This document shows, one piece after another, positions 53,763 through 63,779 of a stretch of DNA of 64,000 nucleotides. Position 1 is the first letter of the stretch, and every line of letters starts with the position of its first letter. Position numbers and translations under genes: made by a program. This DNA comes from an uncultured Eubacteriales bacterium (GTDB lineage Bacteria > Bacillota > Clostridia > Oscillospirales > Acutalibacteraceae): the NCBI GenBank assembly GCA_934489735.1, contig CAKSSR010000002.1:1-64000 (forward strand). The letters are read 5' to 3'. A model generated the notes under the pieces. It made no database searches and was not told where the DNA came from. It saw nothing but the letters and a program-made list of their open reading frames with translations.

Positions 53763-54932
53763 TCATTTTATGATTTCAACTCTCGTATTTTCAATTGCTT
53801 TATCAATTAATTCATCCATATTTAATTTTGCCTCTTCTATCTTAACAAATTTCAATGAAGGCTTTGTTCTTGGATGCTTAGGGGTGAAGACTGTGCAACA
53901 ATCCTCATATGGTTCTATTGATATATCAAAAGTATCTATCTTTCTTGATATTGTAACTATTTCATCCTTATCCATTCCTATAAGTGGTCTAAATATTATC
54001 ATGTCAGAAGCTTCATCTGTACATCCAAGTGCTAAAAGAGTCTGACTTGCTACTTGCCCTAAGCTTTCGCCTGTTATAAGTGCCTTACATTCTTCTCTCT
54101 TTGCTATAGAAGATGAAATCTTCATCATAAATCTTCTCATTATGATAGTAAATAGTTCCTCTTTGCAATTATCTTTTATCGATTCTTGGATTTCTGTAAA
54201 TGGTACTATAAATAATTTTATTCTCCCGCTGTATTCTGCAACCTTTTCTAACAATCTCTTGACCTTATCCTCTGCTCTCTCACTTGTATATGGAGGGCTA
54301 ACAAAATGAATTGCATTTAACTCTAAACCTCTCTTAGCCAGCATAAAAGATGCCACTGGGCTGTCAATTCCACCTGAAATCAATACCATTGCCTTACCGG
54401 AAGTTCCTACTGGTATTCCACCTGCTCCCTTTATGTCATCATATCTCACATATGCGCCAAAGTCTCTAATCTCAACAGTGACTGTTATTTCTGGATTATG
54501 TACGTCTACTTTCAAATTTTTAAATCTTTCTAAGAGATATCCACCCAGTTCTCTACATATGTCTGGCGATTTCATCGGAAACAATTTATCCGATCTTTTT
54601 GCTTCCACTTTAAAAGAAGATACATATGGAAGTTTATCTTTTAAATAATTATAAGCACATTCTTTAATCTTATTGATATCCTTATCTACGCAAGCGCATC
54701 TTGAAAGTTTAACTATGCCAAATATCTTCTTCACTATTTCTATTGCCATATCCAAATCGCTCTCATCGTCACTTGGTATAATATATATAGTTGATTGCGC
54801 ATTCTTTATTTCAAAATTTCCTGCTTTTCTTATTCTATACTTTATATTATTAATTAATGTCTTTTCAAATGATCTTTTATTTAGTCCCTTTAGAACTATT
54901 TCCCCTATTTTGATTAATATTATTTCTTTCAT
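53763..54932 (-). CDS. thiI: tRNA 4-thiouridine synthase ThiI
   Basis: 389 residues: N-terminal ferredoxin-like/THUMP region, then the PP-loop SGGIDSPVASFMLAKRG and ITGESLGQVASQ. It lacks the C-terminal rhodanese domain found in E. coli ThiI, as usual in Firmicutes. It takes sulfur from the cysteine desulfurase encoded just upstream in the operon (16-base gap). Role: s4U in tRNA, possibly thiamine thiazole. Confidence 0.95.
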   Translation of the reverse strand: MKEIILIKIGEIVLKGLNKRSFEKTLINNIKYRIRKAGNFEIKNAQSTIYIIPSDDESDLDMAIEIVKKIFGIVKLSRCACVDKDINKIKECAYNYLKDKLPYVSSFKVEAKRSDKLFPMKSPDICRELGGYLLERFKNLKVDVHNPEITVTVEIRDFGAYVRYDDIKGAGGIPVGTSGKAMVLISGGIDSPVASFMLAKRGLELNAIHFVSPPYTSERAEDKVKRLLEKVAEYSGRIKLFIVPFTEIQESIKDNCKEELFTIIMRRFMMKISSSIAKREECKALITGESLGQVASQTLLALGCTDEASDMIIFRPLIGMDKDEIVTISRKIDTFDISIEPYEDCCTVFTPKHPRTKPSLKFVKIEEAKLNMDELIDKAIENTRVEIIK

Positions 54933-54948
54933 TATATACTTGTTCTCC

Positions 54949-56091
54949 TTAATAATTCACTTTACTAATGCCTTCTTTTAATCCCTCTATAAAAACGTCT
55001 ACATCATTTATATCATTATATCTAGAAAAGCTAACTCTTATAGCCGTATCTATAACATTCTTATCCAAATTCATAGATTTTAAAACATGACTCATCTTTC
55101 CCTTAGCGCATGCTGACCCGCTTGATACATATATATTCTTTTCTGCTAAAAAATGAAGCATTGTTTCAGATCTCACCTTGCACGTAGAAAAATTACATAT
55201 GTATGGCAAAGTCGCCGTCTCAGCAGAATTTATAACTACGCCAGGAATTTCTTTTAATCTAGTTCTCAAATAGTTATTCAATTCTAAAATATGATTAAAA
55301 TTTTCTTTCATATTTCCCAAACTGTCAATCGCTGCTGAAAATCCTGATATCAAAGCTGCCGATTCTGTTCCAGGTCTAATGCGTTTCTCCTGTTCTCCTC
55401 CAAATATCATTGGTTTTATATTAGTTCCTCTTTTTATATATAATGCTCCCACTCCTTTTGGTCCATGAATTTTATGTGAGCTTATACTTACCAAGTCCGC
55501 TCCTATCTTTTTCACATTTACATCTATTTTTCCAAATGATTGCACTGCATCGACATGAAAAATTGCTTCCGACTTCTTCAAATTCAATATATTTCTCACT
55601 TTAAGTATGTCATTTATTGATCCAATCTCATTATTTACATGCATAATGCTGACCAATGCCACTTCGTCGTCAATTATGCTATACAAATTATCTATATCTG
55701 CTTGTCCATTTTCATTTGGTTCTATATATATTAATTCAAATCCCCTTTTTTTTAATTCTTCTGCGCTTTCTTTTACAGATGAATGCTCTGTAGAAGTAAT
55801 TATTATCTTTTTCTTCTTTTTCTTATTTCCATATACAGATCCAAATACCGCTAAATTATTTGCTTCCGTCCCTCCAGAAGTAAAATATACTTCCCTTTCG
55901 TCGCATTTTAATACATCTGCTATTTTCTTTCTAGACTTTGATAATTCTTTTTCAGCCAAAATCCCTTTGCTGTGAAGAGACGATGGATTGCCATAGTTCT
56001 CTCTCAACATATAGTCAATTGCACTTATTGCCTCTTCACAAGTTTTAGTCGTAGCGCTATTATCTAGATAAACTTCTTTTAATTCTTTCAA
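54949..56091 (-). CDS. Cysteine desulfurase (NifS/IscS type)
   Basis: PLP enzyme that moves sulfur from cysteine to acceptors. 380 residues. The PLP Lys is in SSHKIHGPKGVGALY and the catalytic Cys in SSGSACAKG (about residue 328). Pairing with thiI suggests it is the NifZ-like partner for tRNA thiolation rather than a general Fe-S enzyme. Three bases separate it from folD. Confidence 0.94.
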   Translation of the reverse strand: MKELKEVYLDNSATTKTCEEAISAIDYMLRENYGNPSSLHSKGILAEKELSKSRKKIADVLKCDEREVYFTSGGTEANNLAVFGSVYGNKKKKKKIIITSTEHSSVKESAEELKKRGFELIYIEPNENGQADIDNLYSIIDDEVALVSIMHVNNEIGSINDILKVRNILNLKKSEAIFHVDAVQSFGKIDVNVKKIGADLVSISSHKIHGPKGVGALYIKRGTNIKPMIFGGEQEKRIRPGTESAALISGFSAAIDSLGNMKENFNHILELNNYLRTRLKEIPGVVINSAETATLPYICNFSTCKVRSETMLHFLAEKNIYVSSGSACAKGKMSHVLKSMNLDKNVIDTAIRVSFSRYNDINDVDVFIEGLKEGISKVNY

Positions 56092-56094
56092 GGT

Positions 56095-56961
56095 CTACAC
56101 TTTCCTTTTACTATTTAATTTTGCCGCATTTATAGTATTTTTCATCAACATTGATATTGTCATTGGTCCTACTCCTCCTGGTACAGGAGTTATTAATGAC
56201 ACTTTATCATAAACATCATTAAAATTTACATCCCCGCATATCTTGTTGTCTTCACTTCTTCTATTAATTCCAACATCTATAACGACTGCCCCTTCTTTTA
56301 CCATGTCAGAATTAAGAAAGTCTTTCTTTCCAACAGCCACTACTATTATGTCAGCTGTTTTAGTTATCTCATTCAAATTTTTAGTCTTGCTGTGGCAAAT
56401 GGTAACTGTTCCATTCTCTTTTAATAATAACATAGCCATTGGCTTTCCTACTATATTGCTCCTGCCTATTACCACGCAATGCTTCCCTGATATATCCACG
56501 TTGTAATATTTTAATAATTCCATAATTCCCGCTGGCGTGCATGGTACAAAGTCAAAATTTCCTACCATTATCTTACCCACGTTTACTGGATGAAAAGCAT
56601 CTACGTCTTTAAGTGGAGATATTCTTGATATAATTCTACTTTCGTCTAAATGTTTCGGTATTGGAAGTTGAACTAAGATGCCACTTATCTCTTCTCTTTC
56701 ATTTAAATTATCTATTAATTCTAACATTTCGTCCATTGTTACATTCTCTGGCAATGCATGTTCCTCTGAATATATCCCCAATTCCTCACATGTTCTTTTC
56801 TTATTGTTGACATATATCCTAGAAGCCTTATCTTCCCCTACTATTATTACTGCAAGTCCTATTTTTACATCATTTTCTTTTAACTTTTCTACCTCTTCTT
56901 TTAAACGATTCTTTATTATTCCTGATACCATCTTACCGTCTATTATTTTATTGTCATTCAT
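56095..56961 (-). CDS. folD: Bifunctional methylenetetrahydrofolate dehydrogenase/cyclohydrolase
   Basis: 288 residues. Signature motifs are YVNNKKRTCEELG, ILVQLPIPKHL and PCTPAGIMELL, the NADP loop is GRSNIVGKPMAMLL, and the end motif is PVPGGVGPMTISML. It interconverts 5,10-methylene-, methenyl- and 10-formyl-tetrahydrofolate. It begins immediately after the mfd stop, an unusual neighbour for mfd, implying translational coupling. Confidence 0.97.
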   Translation of the reverse strand: MNDNKIIDGKMVSGIIKNRLKEEVEKLKENDVKIGLAVIIVGEDKASRIYVNNKKRTCEELGIYSEEHALPENVTMDEMLELIDNLNEREEISGILVQLPIPKHLDESRIISRISPLKDVDAFHPVNVGKIMVGNFDFVPCTPAGIMELLKYYNVDISGKHCVVIGRSNIVGKPMAMLLLKENGTVTICHSKTKNLNEITKTADIIVVAVGKKDFLNSDMVKEGAVVIDVGINRRSEDNKICGDVNFNDVYDKVSLITPVPGGVGPMTISMLMKNTINAAKLNSKRKV

Positions 56962-59900
56962 TCAATCACCGTTCCCTTTTAATTCATTTAAAAACTTATG
57001 AACAACTTCCAAAACCTTATCTTTTCTATCAACCTCCATAGATATATATGGTTTTTTACCTGCATTTATCATAATTTGTCTCCCGGAGCTTGATATCACT
57101 CTCATTAAGTTTTTTATGTCCATGTCATCTTTGTATATATAGATCTTATCTCCCTGTTGTTTTATTTCATATATGCCCAATGATGAAGCCACATTCCTTA
57201 TTAAAGATATTTCTATAAGTCCCTCAACTGATTTAGGAATATCTGAGAATCTGTCAACAAGTTCATCAATAACATCAGATGCGTCCTCTTTGTTCTTAAT
57301 ATTTGATATTTTCTTATAAACGTCTAGCCTTTGGTTCAAATCCGAAATATATTCCTCTGAAATATATGCATTTATTTGAAGATCTATTAAACAATCCACA
57401 CCTTCCGCTGAATCTTCTTCGCCTTTTTCTTCTTTTATCGCTTTATCCAATAGTTTTATATACAGTTCGTAGCCTATTTCTTCCATGTTTCCATGTTGTT
57501 CCCCTCCAAGGACGTTACCAGCTCCTCTCAATTCCAAATCTCTCATTGCAATTTTAAATCCTGATCCAAATTCCGTAAATTCCTTGATAGCTGATAGTCT
57601 TTTTCGAGATATGTCACTTAAAGACTTGTTCTTTCTAAATGTTAAATAAGCATATGCTTTTCTTGAAGATCTTCCTATTCTTCCTCTTATTTGATGCAAT
57701 TGTGATAGTCCCATATGGTCAGCATTTTCTATTATCAAAGTATTTGCATTCGGCAAGTCCACTCCTGTTTCTATTATCGTAGTGCATATTAAAATATTGA
57801 TCTCATTTTTTATCATTTTCTCCCAAACCTGTGACAATTCTGTCTCAGACATCTTGCCATGTCCTATTCCAACCTTAGCTTCTGGAATATAATTTCTAAT
57901 TTTGTCTGCAACTGCTTCAATATTTTCAACGTTATTATATAAATAATATACTTGACCATTCCTTCTCAATTCTTTCTTTATGGCTTCGTTTATTATTATA
58001 TCATCATGCTCTAAGACATACGTTTGAACCGGTCTCCTATCTTTAGGTGCCTCTTCAAGAGATGACATATCTCTGATCCCCGATAAAGCCATGTTAAGAG
58101 TCCTTGGTATTGGAGTAGCCGATAACGTTAAAATGTCTACATTTTTCTTCAAAGTCTTGAATTTTTCTTTCTGAGCCACTCCAAATCTCTGTTCTTCATC
58201 TATTATTGCAAGTCCTAAGTCTTTAAATTTCACGTCATTCTGTAACAATCTATGAGTTCCTATTATAATATCTATCTCTCCAGTTTCCAGACTCTTTAAT
58301 ATTTCTTTCTTTTCCTTATCTGATTTAAATCTGGATAAGTATTCTATCCTAATTGGGAACCCCTCAAAACGTTTGACTGCCGTATTGTAATGCTGCCATG
58401 ATAAAATAGTAGTCGGTACTAAAAAAGCACATTGTTTTGAATCGCTAACACATTTGAATGCTGCTCTTAATGCAACTTCAGTCTTTCCAAACCCTACATC
58501 ACCACATAGCAACCTATCCATTGGTACTATTCTTTCCATGTCGCTTTTTATTTCTTCTATCGCTTGCAATTGGTCTTCTGTCTCTTCATATTCAAATTTT
58601 GATTCAAAGTCATGTTGCCATTCAGAATCTTTCGAAAAAGCATAACCTTTTATCATTTCTCTTTCTGCATATAACTTTATTAGTTTCTTTGCTATATCTT
58701 TTAAAGCTTTCTTTACTTTTGCTTTCGACTTTTGCCAATCTAAACTACCCAGGTTATTCAATTTTACATTAGCATTGTCATGTGGTCCTATATATTTCGA
58801 AACCAGATCCAGTTGGGTCACCGGCACGTAAAGTATGTCATCTTTTGCATATGATATCCTGATATAATCCTTTATTACTCCTTCCATTTCTATCTTATAT
58901 ATTCCTTTAAATACTCCTATCCCGTGAGTAGAGTGAACTACGTAATCCCCCACGTTGAGTTCTGATAAATTATATATCTGTTTAGAGCTTTTGTTTGACT
59001 TTTTCTTCAATTTTCTCTTAACTTCACATTTACCATAGCTAATTATAACATATGGATTATCAATATATTCAAATCCCGATGAAAGTTTCTTTGGAACTAT
59101 TATTATATTCCCTCTATCTATATTACATATGTCACTATATATTTTTGATGAGATATTGTTTTCCAATAAAAATTTAAAAATTTCTTCACTATACTTCCTA
59201 TTGCCCGCTAAAATTATAATCTTTCTACTTTTTATATCATAAGACTTTAGTACTTCTAGTAATGACTCCAGTGTCCCGTTCCAACTTTTGTCTTCTTTTG
59301 CTTTGAATTCTATAGTCTTTTGAAGCTTCATGTCATAATCTTTATGATAAAACATGTCTAAGTATATTACATTATTTCTCTGTAATCGTCTATGTGCATA
59401 TACCAAGTCTTCATTAAACGTTCCCAACTCAGGATATATCGTCCCATCAAATAAAAAGTCCTTTATATCTTCACTATTTTGCCATTCTATTGCATTTATT
59501 CTATCTCTGGCCTTATCAATTTCTGATATAAATATAATATTTTCTTCCAATATATAATTGAACAAAGTAGATTTGTCATCATATATTAAATTTATAAACT
59601 TGTCCATCGATGAAACCTTTAATCCACTACTCAATCTATCTATATCCGAGCTTATTCCTCTCTTTTGCCTATCATTTGCATTCGTCTTCAATATTTTTTC
59701 TAATTTCTTTATCAGTCCCTTAGTATTATTGCATATAACTTCAGACGCCGGCATAATTGTTATCTTGTCTACGCTTCCTATTCTTCTTTGACTTTGAGCA
59801 TCAAAGAAAGACATCGTGTCTATTTCGTCCCCAAAGTATTCCACTCTAACCGGATTATCAAATTCTATTGGAAAGAAGTCTATTATTCCTCCCCTTACCG

Positions 59901-60420
59901 CATATTTCCCTACTGAATCCACTATCGAATGTCTCTCATATCCTGAAAATTCTAACATCTCTATCAACTTTTTTAATCCATAGTCAGAATTTTCTATACT
60001 TAGTTCAGCAGATAGTTTTTCTAATATCAACGGAGGCATCGTATATTGCAATGCTGCTTCAAAACAAGTCACAATTACGTCAAATTCTCCTGATAAAATC
60101 TTCATCAATGTCTTAATTCGTATCTGTTCGTACTCCTTTGAGCATCCCTCTACATTCATTATATTAAGATCTCTATATAAATAAGTATAGACCCTTAATC
60201 CCATATTTATTAGATTGTTCTCTAATTCAAACGCTTCTGACTCGTCATATGCAAATACAAAAATTTTTCTTTTTGCTTGCATATACGTAGAATATATTAC
60301 GTGCGCTTTATGAATCGATGATAATCCAAATGCTCCCACTTTTCGTGCGGGAGTACAAATATCTCTTATTAAATCTTGATACTCTGTCATATCTGTTAAT
60401 ATGTCTTTTAAAAATTTCAA
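56962..60420 (-). CDS. mfd: Transcription-repair coupling factor Mfd
   Basis: Removes stalled RNA polymerase and recruits UvrA. 1152 residues, full length: UvrB-like N-terminal module, RNAP-interacting domain (LNVGDYVVHSTHGIGVFKGI near 490), RecG-like helicase with P-loop CGDVGFGKTEVAL, DEEQ box (IDEEQRFGV) and SATPIPRTL, then the TRG motif and C-terminal D7. It sits 16 bases after pth in the conserved order. Confidence 0.98.
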   Translation of the reverse strand: MKFLKDILTDMTEYQDLIRDICTPARKVGAFGLSSIHKAHVIYSTYMQAKRKIFVFAYDESEAFELENNLINMGLRVYTYLYRDLNIMNVEGCSKEYEQIRIKTLMKILSGEFDVIVTCFEAALQYTMPPLILEKLSAELSIENSDYGLKKLIEMLEFSGYERHSIVDSVGKYAVRGGIIDFFPIEFDNPVRVEYFGDEIDTMSFFDAQSQRRIGSVDKITIMPASEVICNNTKGLIKKLEKILKTNANDRQKRGISSDIDRLSSGLKVSSMDKFINLIYDDKSTLFNYILEENIIFISEIDKARDRINAIEWQNSEDIKDFLFDGTIYPELGTFNEDLVYAHRRLQRNNVIYLDMFYHKDYDMKLQKTIEFKAKEDKSWNGTLESLLEVLKSYDIKSRKIIILAGNRKYSEEIFKFLLENNISSKIYSDICNIDRGNIIIVPKKLSSGFEYIDNPYVIISYGKCEVKRKLKKKSNKSSKQIYNLSELNVGDYVVHSTHGIGVFKGIYKIEMEGVIKDYIRISYAKDDILYVPVTQLDLVSKYIGPHDNANVKLNNLGSLDWQKSKAKVKKALKDIAKKLIKLYAEREMIKGYAFSKDSEWQHDFESKFEYEETEDQLQAIEEIKSDMERIVPMDRLLCGDVGFGKTEVALRAAFKCVSDSKQCAFLVPTTILSWQHYNTAVKRFEGFPIRIEYLSRFKSDKEKKEILKSLETGEIDIIIGTHRLLQNDVKFKDLGLAIIDEEQRFGVAQKEKFKTLKKNVDILTLSATPIPRTLNMALSGIRDMSSLEEAPKDRRPVQTYVLEHDDIIINEAIKKELRRNGQVYYLYNNVENIEAVADKIRNYIPEAKVGIGHGKMSETELSQVWEKMIKNEINILICTTIIETGVDLPNANTLIIENADHMGLSQLHQIRGRIGRSSRKAYAYLTFRKNKSLSDISRKRLSAIKEFTEFGSGFKIAMRDLELRGAGNVLGGEQHGNMEEIGYELYIKLLDKAIKEEKGEEDSAEGVDCLIDLQINAYISEEYISDLNQRLDVYKKISNIKNKEDASDVIDELVDRFSDIPKSVEGLIEISLIRNVASSLGIYEIKQQGDKIYIYKDDMDIKNLMRVISSSGRQIMINAGKKPYISMEVDRKDKVLEVVHKFLNELKGNGD

Positions 60421-60436
60421 CTTTTATTCCTCTACT

Positions 60437-61102
60437 TCAATTAAATTGGCTCATGGCTCCTTCTATGTCGCCTTTTATTATAAATCTTAATGCACTATCT
60501 GCATCTTCTATAGATTTGTTAACCGATTTCATATCTTCACTTCTAAATTGTGATAATACCCATTTGGCTAAGTCATATTCTGGATTTGGTTTGTTGCCTA
60601 CTCCTATCTTTATCCTTGGAAAATCTTCCGTACCTAAATGACTGATTATGCTTTTTATCCCATTATGTCCCCCGGAGCTTCCGTTTCTTCTTATTCTTAA
60701 CTTGCCAACGTCAATCGTTATATCATCAAATATTATTATTATATTCTTGTTACTTATTTTATAAAATTTTGATGCCTCTTGAACCGCTATGCCACTGTTG
60801 TTCATATATGTCTGAGGTTTCATTAATAATATTCTTTTATTTTCTAATTTTATGTCATATACAAGTGACTGAAACTTCGATTTTCCTAAACCTGAGTACT
60901 CTTTATCTAAAATATGATCAATAGTCATAAAGCCGACGTTATGTCTCGTATTATCATACTCTTCCCCTGGGTTTCCTAATCCTACTACTAAATAATCATA
61001 TGTGCTTTTACTAAATATATTCATAAAAATGTCTGCAGGATCTCTTACCTCTTTCTCATTCAAGATAAAAAATTCCTGCATTACCTCTCTTTCTAAAGAC
61101 AA
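60437..61102 (-). CDS. pth: Peptidyl-tRNA hydrolase
   Basis: Releases peptides from dropped-off peptidyl-tRNA. The core begins VVGLGNPGEEYDNTRHNVGF (catalytic His in this block), with LMKPQTYMNNSG, FDDITIDVGKLR and GSSGGHNGIKSI. As recorded the frame starts at TTG 61102 (221 residues), about 25-30 longer than usual. The ATG at 61081 or the internal one before NIFSKSTYDY would give a normal length, but neither has a well-spaced ribosome site. It is 15 bases after prs. Confidence 0.94.
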   Translation of the reverse strand: MSLEREVMQEFFILNEKEVRDPADIFMNIFSKSTYDYLVVGLGNPGEEYDNTRHNVGFMTIDHILDKEYSGLGKSKFQSLVYDIKLENKRILLMKPQTYMNNSGIAVQEASKFYKISNKNIIIIFDDITIDVGKLRIRRNGSSGGHNGIKSIISHLGTEDFPRIKIGVGNKPNPEYDLAKWVLSQFRSEDMKSVNKSIEDADSALRFIIKGDIEGAMSQFN

Positions 61103-61117
61103 ACCCTTAACTGTTCG

Positions 61118-62080
61118 CTAGTTCGATAAAGGAGTTATCGATCCGTCTTTATAAATTAAATTAATTGCTTCCGCAAAAAGATCTGCGACAGGTAAATATA
61201 CTAATTTATCAATCTTGTTCTCTGGTTCTGGAATCGTATCTAAAAGAAAAACTTTTTCAATTGGACTATTCTTTATTCTTTCCATTGCTGGTCCTGATAA
61301 TACTCCATGCGTCGCACATGCATATATCTCTTTTGCATTATATTTGCTATACAATTCATTCGCTGCATTACATAATGTCCCCGCTGTGTCTATCATGTCA
61401 TCAACTAGTATCACTTTCTTATTCGTTACGTTCCCTATTATATTAACTATCTCACAGACATTTGGTCTTGGTCTCCTTTTGTCTATCACCGCTAATTGAC
61501 ACCCTAGCTTCGATGCAAAACTTCTTGCCCTCATTATTGATCCAAGGTCAGGAGATACTACTACGTATTCATCAATCTTGTCTTTTTCTATCTTGTCTCT
61601 AAAATAGTCTACCAAAACCGGCGCCCCTTTTAAATGGTCTACTGGTATATTAAAAAATCCTTGTATTTGCATAGCATGCAAGTCCATCGTTATTATTCTG
61701 TCCGCTCCAGCTGCTGTCAATAAGTCTGCAACTAGTTTCGCTGAGATTGGATCTCTTGGCTTTGCCTTTCTGTCTTGTCTAGCATATCCAAAGTACGGCA
61801 TGACCACCGTTATACATGCTGCTGAAGCCCTCTTCATTGCGTCAATCATCACTAATATTTGCATTAAATTATCATTAACTGGACTACATGTTGACTGAAT
61901 TATGAAACAGTCTGCCCCTCTAACTGATTCCTTTAAGGAAACATATACCTCTCCATCACTAAATGTTTGTACATCTACGCTTCCCAATTCCAATCCTAAA
62001 CGATCTGCTATCTGCTTAGCTACATTTGGAATAGAATTAGCTGCAAAAATTTTTATGTTGTTCCCATGAAAATAATTCAT
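61118..62080 (-). CDS. prs: Ribose-phosphate pyrophosphokinase
   Basis: Makes PRPP from ribose 5-phosphate and ATP. 320 residues with the flexible-loop RQDRKAKPRDPIS, the PP motif VDDMIDTAGTL and LGSVDVQTFSDGE. First gene of the run prs-pth-mfd-folD-(cysteine desulfurase)-thiI-srtB-whiA. Its strong ribosome site GGGAAGGAG (62128-62136) is 47 bases from the ATG, separated by a 7-bp hairpin (62094-62122). Confidence 0.97.
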   Translation of the reverse strand: MNYFHGNNIKIFAANSIPNVAKQIADRLGLELGSVDVQTFSDGEVYVSLKESVRGADCFIIQSTCSPVNDNLMQILVMIDAMKRASAACITVVMPYFGYARQDRKAKPRDPISAKLVADLLTAAGADRIITMDLHAMQIQGFFNIPVDHLKGAPVLVDYFRDKIEKDKIDEYVVVSPDLGSIMRARSFASKLGCQLAVIDKRRPRPNVCEIVNIIGNVTNKKVILVDDMIDTAGTLCNAANELYSKYNAKEIYACATHGVLSGPAMERIKNSPIEKVFLLDTIPEPENKIDKLVYLPVADLFAEAINLIYKDGSITPLSN

Positions 62081-62093
62081 ATATGATACACTT

Positions 62094-62122
62094 GTTACTA
62101 AATCTTATAAACTTCTAGTAAC
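62094..62122 (-). promoter_or_regulatory. Hairpin between ribosome site and start codon of prs
   Basis: GTTACTA / TAGTAAC perfect 7-bp stem with a 15-base loop. It lies between GGGAAGGAG and the ATG, with no other usable start near that site. Confidence 0.55.
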
Positions 62123-62175
62123 TTTTACTCCTTCCCTTTTTCGACAATCTATCGTCTTCTCTAGTTCTATTGAAA

Positions 62176-62204
62176 ATTATATATTATTTGTCTGCCAATA
62201 TCAA
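62176..62204 (-). promoter_or_regulatory. Promoter of the prs operon
   Basis: Minus strand TTGATA (62199-62204), 17 bp, TATAAT (62176-62181). Confidence 0.75.
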
Positions 62205-62274
62205 GTACATAGAAAAGTGGCTTTGTCTATCACATCATTAAATGTGCAGACCTCTCGCCACAGTCTTTCAAATA

Positions 62275-63288
62275 TTATAAGACTACGTAAGAAAATGGCT
62301 TTATTTTCTCACTCGCCTTAAACTCATATCCCTCTGAGTAAATTGAATTTAAATTGCAATAGTCTTCTACTACACAGTCCTTAAGCTGAGTATTAGGTCC
62401 TATAACGCATTCTTTTCCTATATAATTCTTTCCTGTTAATATAGTTCCAGGTAAAATAGTTGTTCCATTTGCTATCAAAGTATCATCACTTATCAATATT
62501 CCATCTGAACAAGGTATGTTCACCCCTTGCTCGATTAACCTGTTTATCTTATTCTTTCTAGCTATTTCATTGATATAGACTAATTCGCTCAAACTATTGG
62601 CGCCCAAAACAATTTCTTTGCTCTTGGCGCTGAAAACTCCCACATTTTCGTTATGTTTGAGCAATAATTTTATAGCATCCGGCAAGTAATACTCACCTTG
62701 TGCTGTATGATTCGATATGTCAAATAATACGGATAATAATTTTGATACTTTAAACCAATATGCCCCTGAGTTAACCTCTTTTATCTTTTTAATTTCTTCA
62801 GTTGCATCTTTCTCTTCTTCTATCGATACTAAGTTTTTATTAGAATCTCTCACTATTCTACCATAGCCGTAGGGATTGTCTACTTCTGATGATATAACTG
62901 TTACTGCATTGTTAGCTTTCAAATGCATGTCATATGAATCCATTATAGTTACATCATCTATAAATGGAGAATCTCCCCCTAGTATAATTACATCATCATA
63001 TAAATGTTTCTGCAAAAAGCTGCTTGCTGACATCACTGCATGTGCTGTGCCTTTTCTCTCTTCCTGATATACAAACTCACAGTCAATGTTAGCTTTTGTC
63101 AAATAATCTTCAACCATTTTATGTTCAAAACCAGTTACTACACATACCTCTTGAATATTTGATGATATACATGCATCTACTACCCATTTTACCATCGGTT
63201 TAAATAATACCTCTGATAATACTTTCGGTTTACCGGTCTTCATTCTTTTTCCTTCTCCAGCTGCAAGAATAATCGAACAAACTCCCAA
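62275..63288 (-). CDS. glmU: GlmU-type N-acetylglucosamine-1-phosphate uridyltransferase, short form
   Basis: The N-terminal nucleotidyltransferase domain is complete: LAAGEGKRMKTGKPKVL, QEERKGTAHAV, ILGGDSPFI and the NPYGYGRIVR loop. Length is 337 residues against ~455 for bifunctional GlmU. After the linker only a few left-handed beta-helix turns remain (ILISDDTLIANGTTILPGTILTG), and the acetyltransferase active-site part is absent. So it should make UDP-GlcNAc only if GlcNAc-1-P is supplied by another enzyme. The start is TTG 63288 after AAAGGGG. Upstream of prs, as in other Firmicutes. Confidence 0.9.
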   Translation of the reverse strand: MGVCSIILAAGEGKRMKTGKPKVLSEVLFKPMVKWVVDACISSNIQEVCVVTGFEHKMVEDYLTKANIDCEFVYQEERKGTAHAVMSASSFLQKHLYDDVIILGGDSPFIDDVTIMDSYDMHLKANNAVTVISSEVDNPYGYGRIVRDSNKNLVSIEEEKDATEEIKKIKEVNSGAYWFKVSKLLSVLFDISNHTAQGEYYLPDAIKLLLKHNENVGVFSAKSKEIVLGANSLSELVYINEIARKNKINRLIEQGVNIPCSDGILISDDTLIANGTTILPGTILTGKNYIGKECVIGPNTQLKDCVVEDYCNLNSIYSEGYEFKASEKIKPFSYVVL

Positions 63289-63719
63289 TATAACTACCCC
63301 TTTCTAAATATAATATTATTATTCTAATCTTAATTCGTTCCAAAGAATATCAAACACTTATTAAGTATATCACATTTTATTCACTAAAACAACAAATTGA
63401 TTCTAAAAATTACATTCTTTCTTACTTTCTTTATTATTTCTTCTCTCGTTTACCTTTTTTTCTCTATATTCCGCTGCTACTTTCCTTTTACATTGTACTT
63501 ACTTTGGTTAATTTATTTTTCCTTTTTTAATCATTTACATCCTATATTCTTATCTTTTTCATTTCGATCCGTGAATTTTAAAAACTTTCTCTTTAAATTT
63601 CTAATGAATTTGTTCTAAATTTGTTATTTTGACTCGTTCCCTTCTCACTTTTTCCTTAATATTTTCCATCCTTCAATTTATAATTCCTACACTCGATATA
63701 AATAAAAATTAATATAAAA
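63289..63719. other. Gene-free, T-rich intergenic region upstream of glmU
   Basis: No convincing gene. The plus strand is long T/C-rich DNA whose only frames encode Phe/Leu/Ser low complexity. It must contain the glmU promoter, but I could not assign boxes with confidence. Confidence 0.5.
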
Positions 63720-63743
63720 CCACATACCTTTCATGGCATGTGG
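63720..63743 (-). terminator. Terminator of the gene ending at 63780
   Basis: CCACATACC / GGCATGTGG stem with one mismatch and a 6-base loop. On the minus strand it is followed by a T-rich run. Confidence 0.75.
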
Positions 63744-63779
63744 CTATTAGTTTGAATTATTTCTAAAGTTTAACTAAGC

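Noticed and set aside
54949..56091. Reading the cysteine desulfurase as iscS of an ISC operon
   Set aside because: No iscU, iscA or iscR follows. The partner is thiI, so a tRNA-thiolation role is more likely and no gene symbol was given.
63397..63618. ORF of 73 codons upstream of glmU
   Set aside because: Phe/Leu/Ser low complexity from T-rich DNA, no ribosome site, no recognisable feature.
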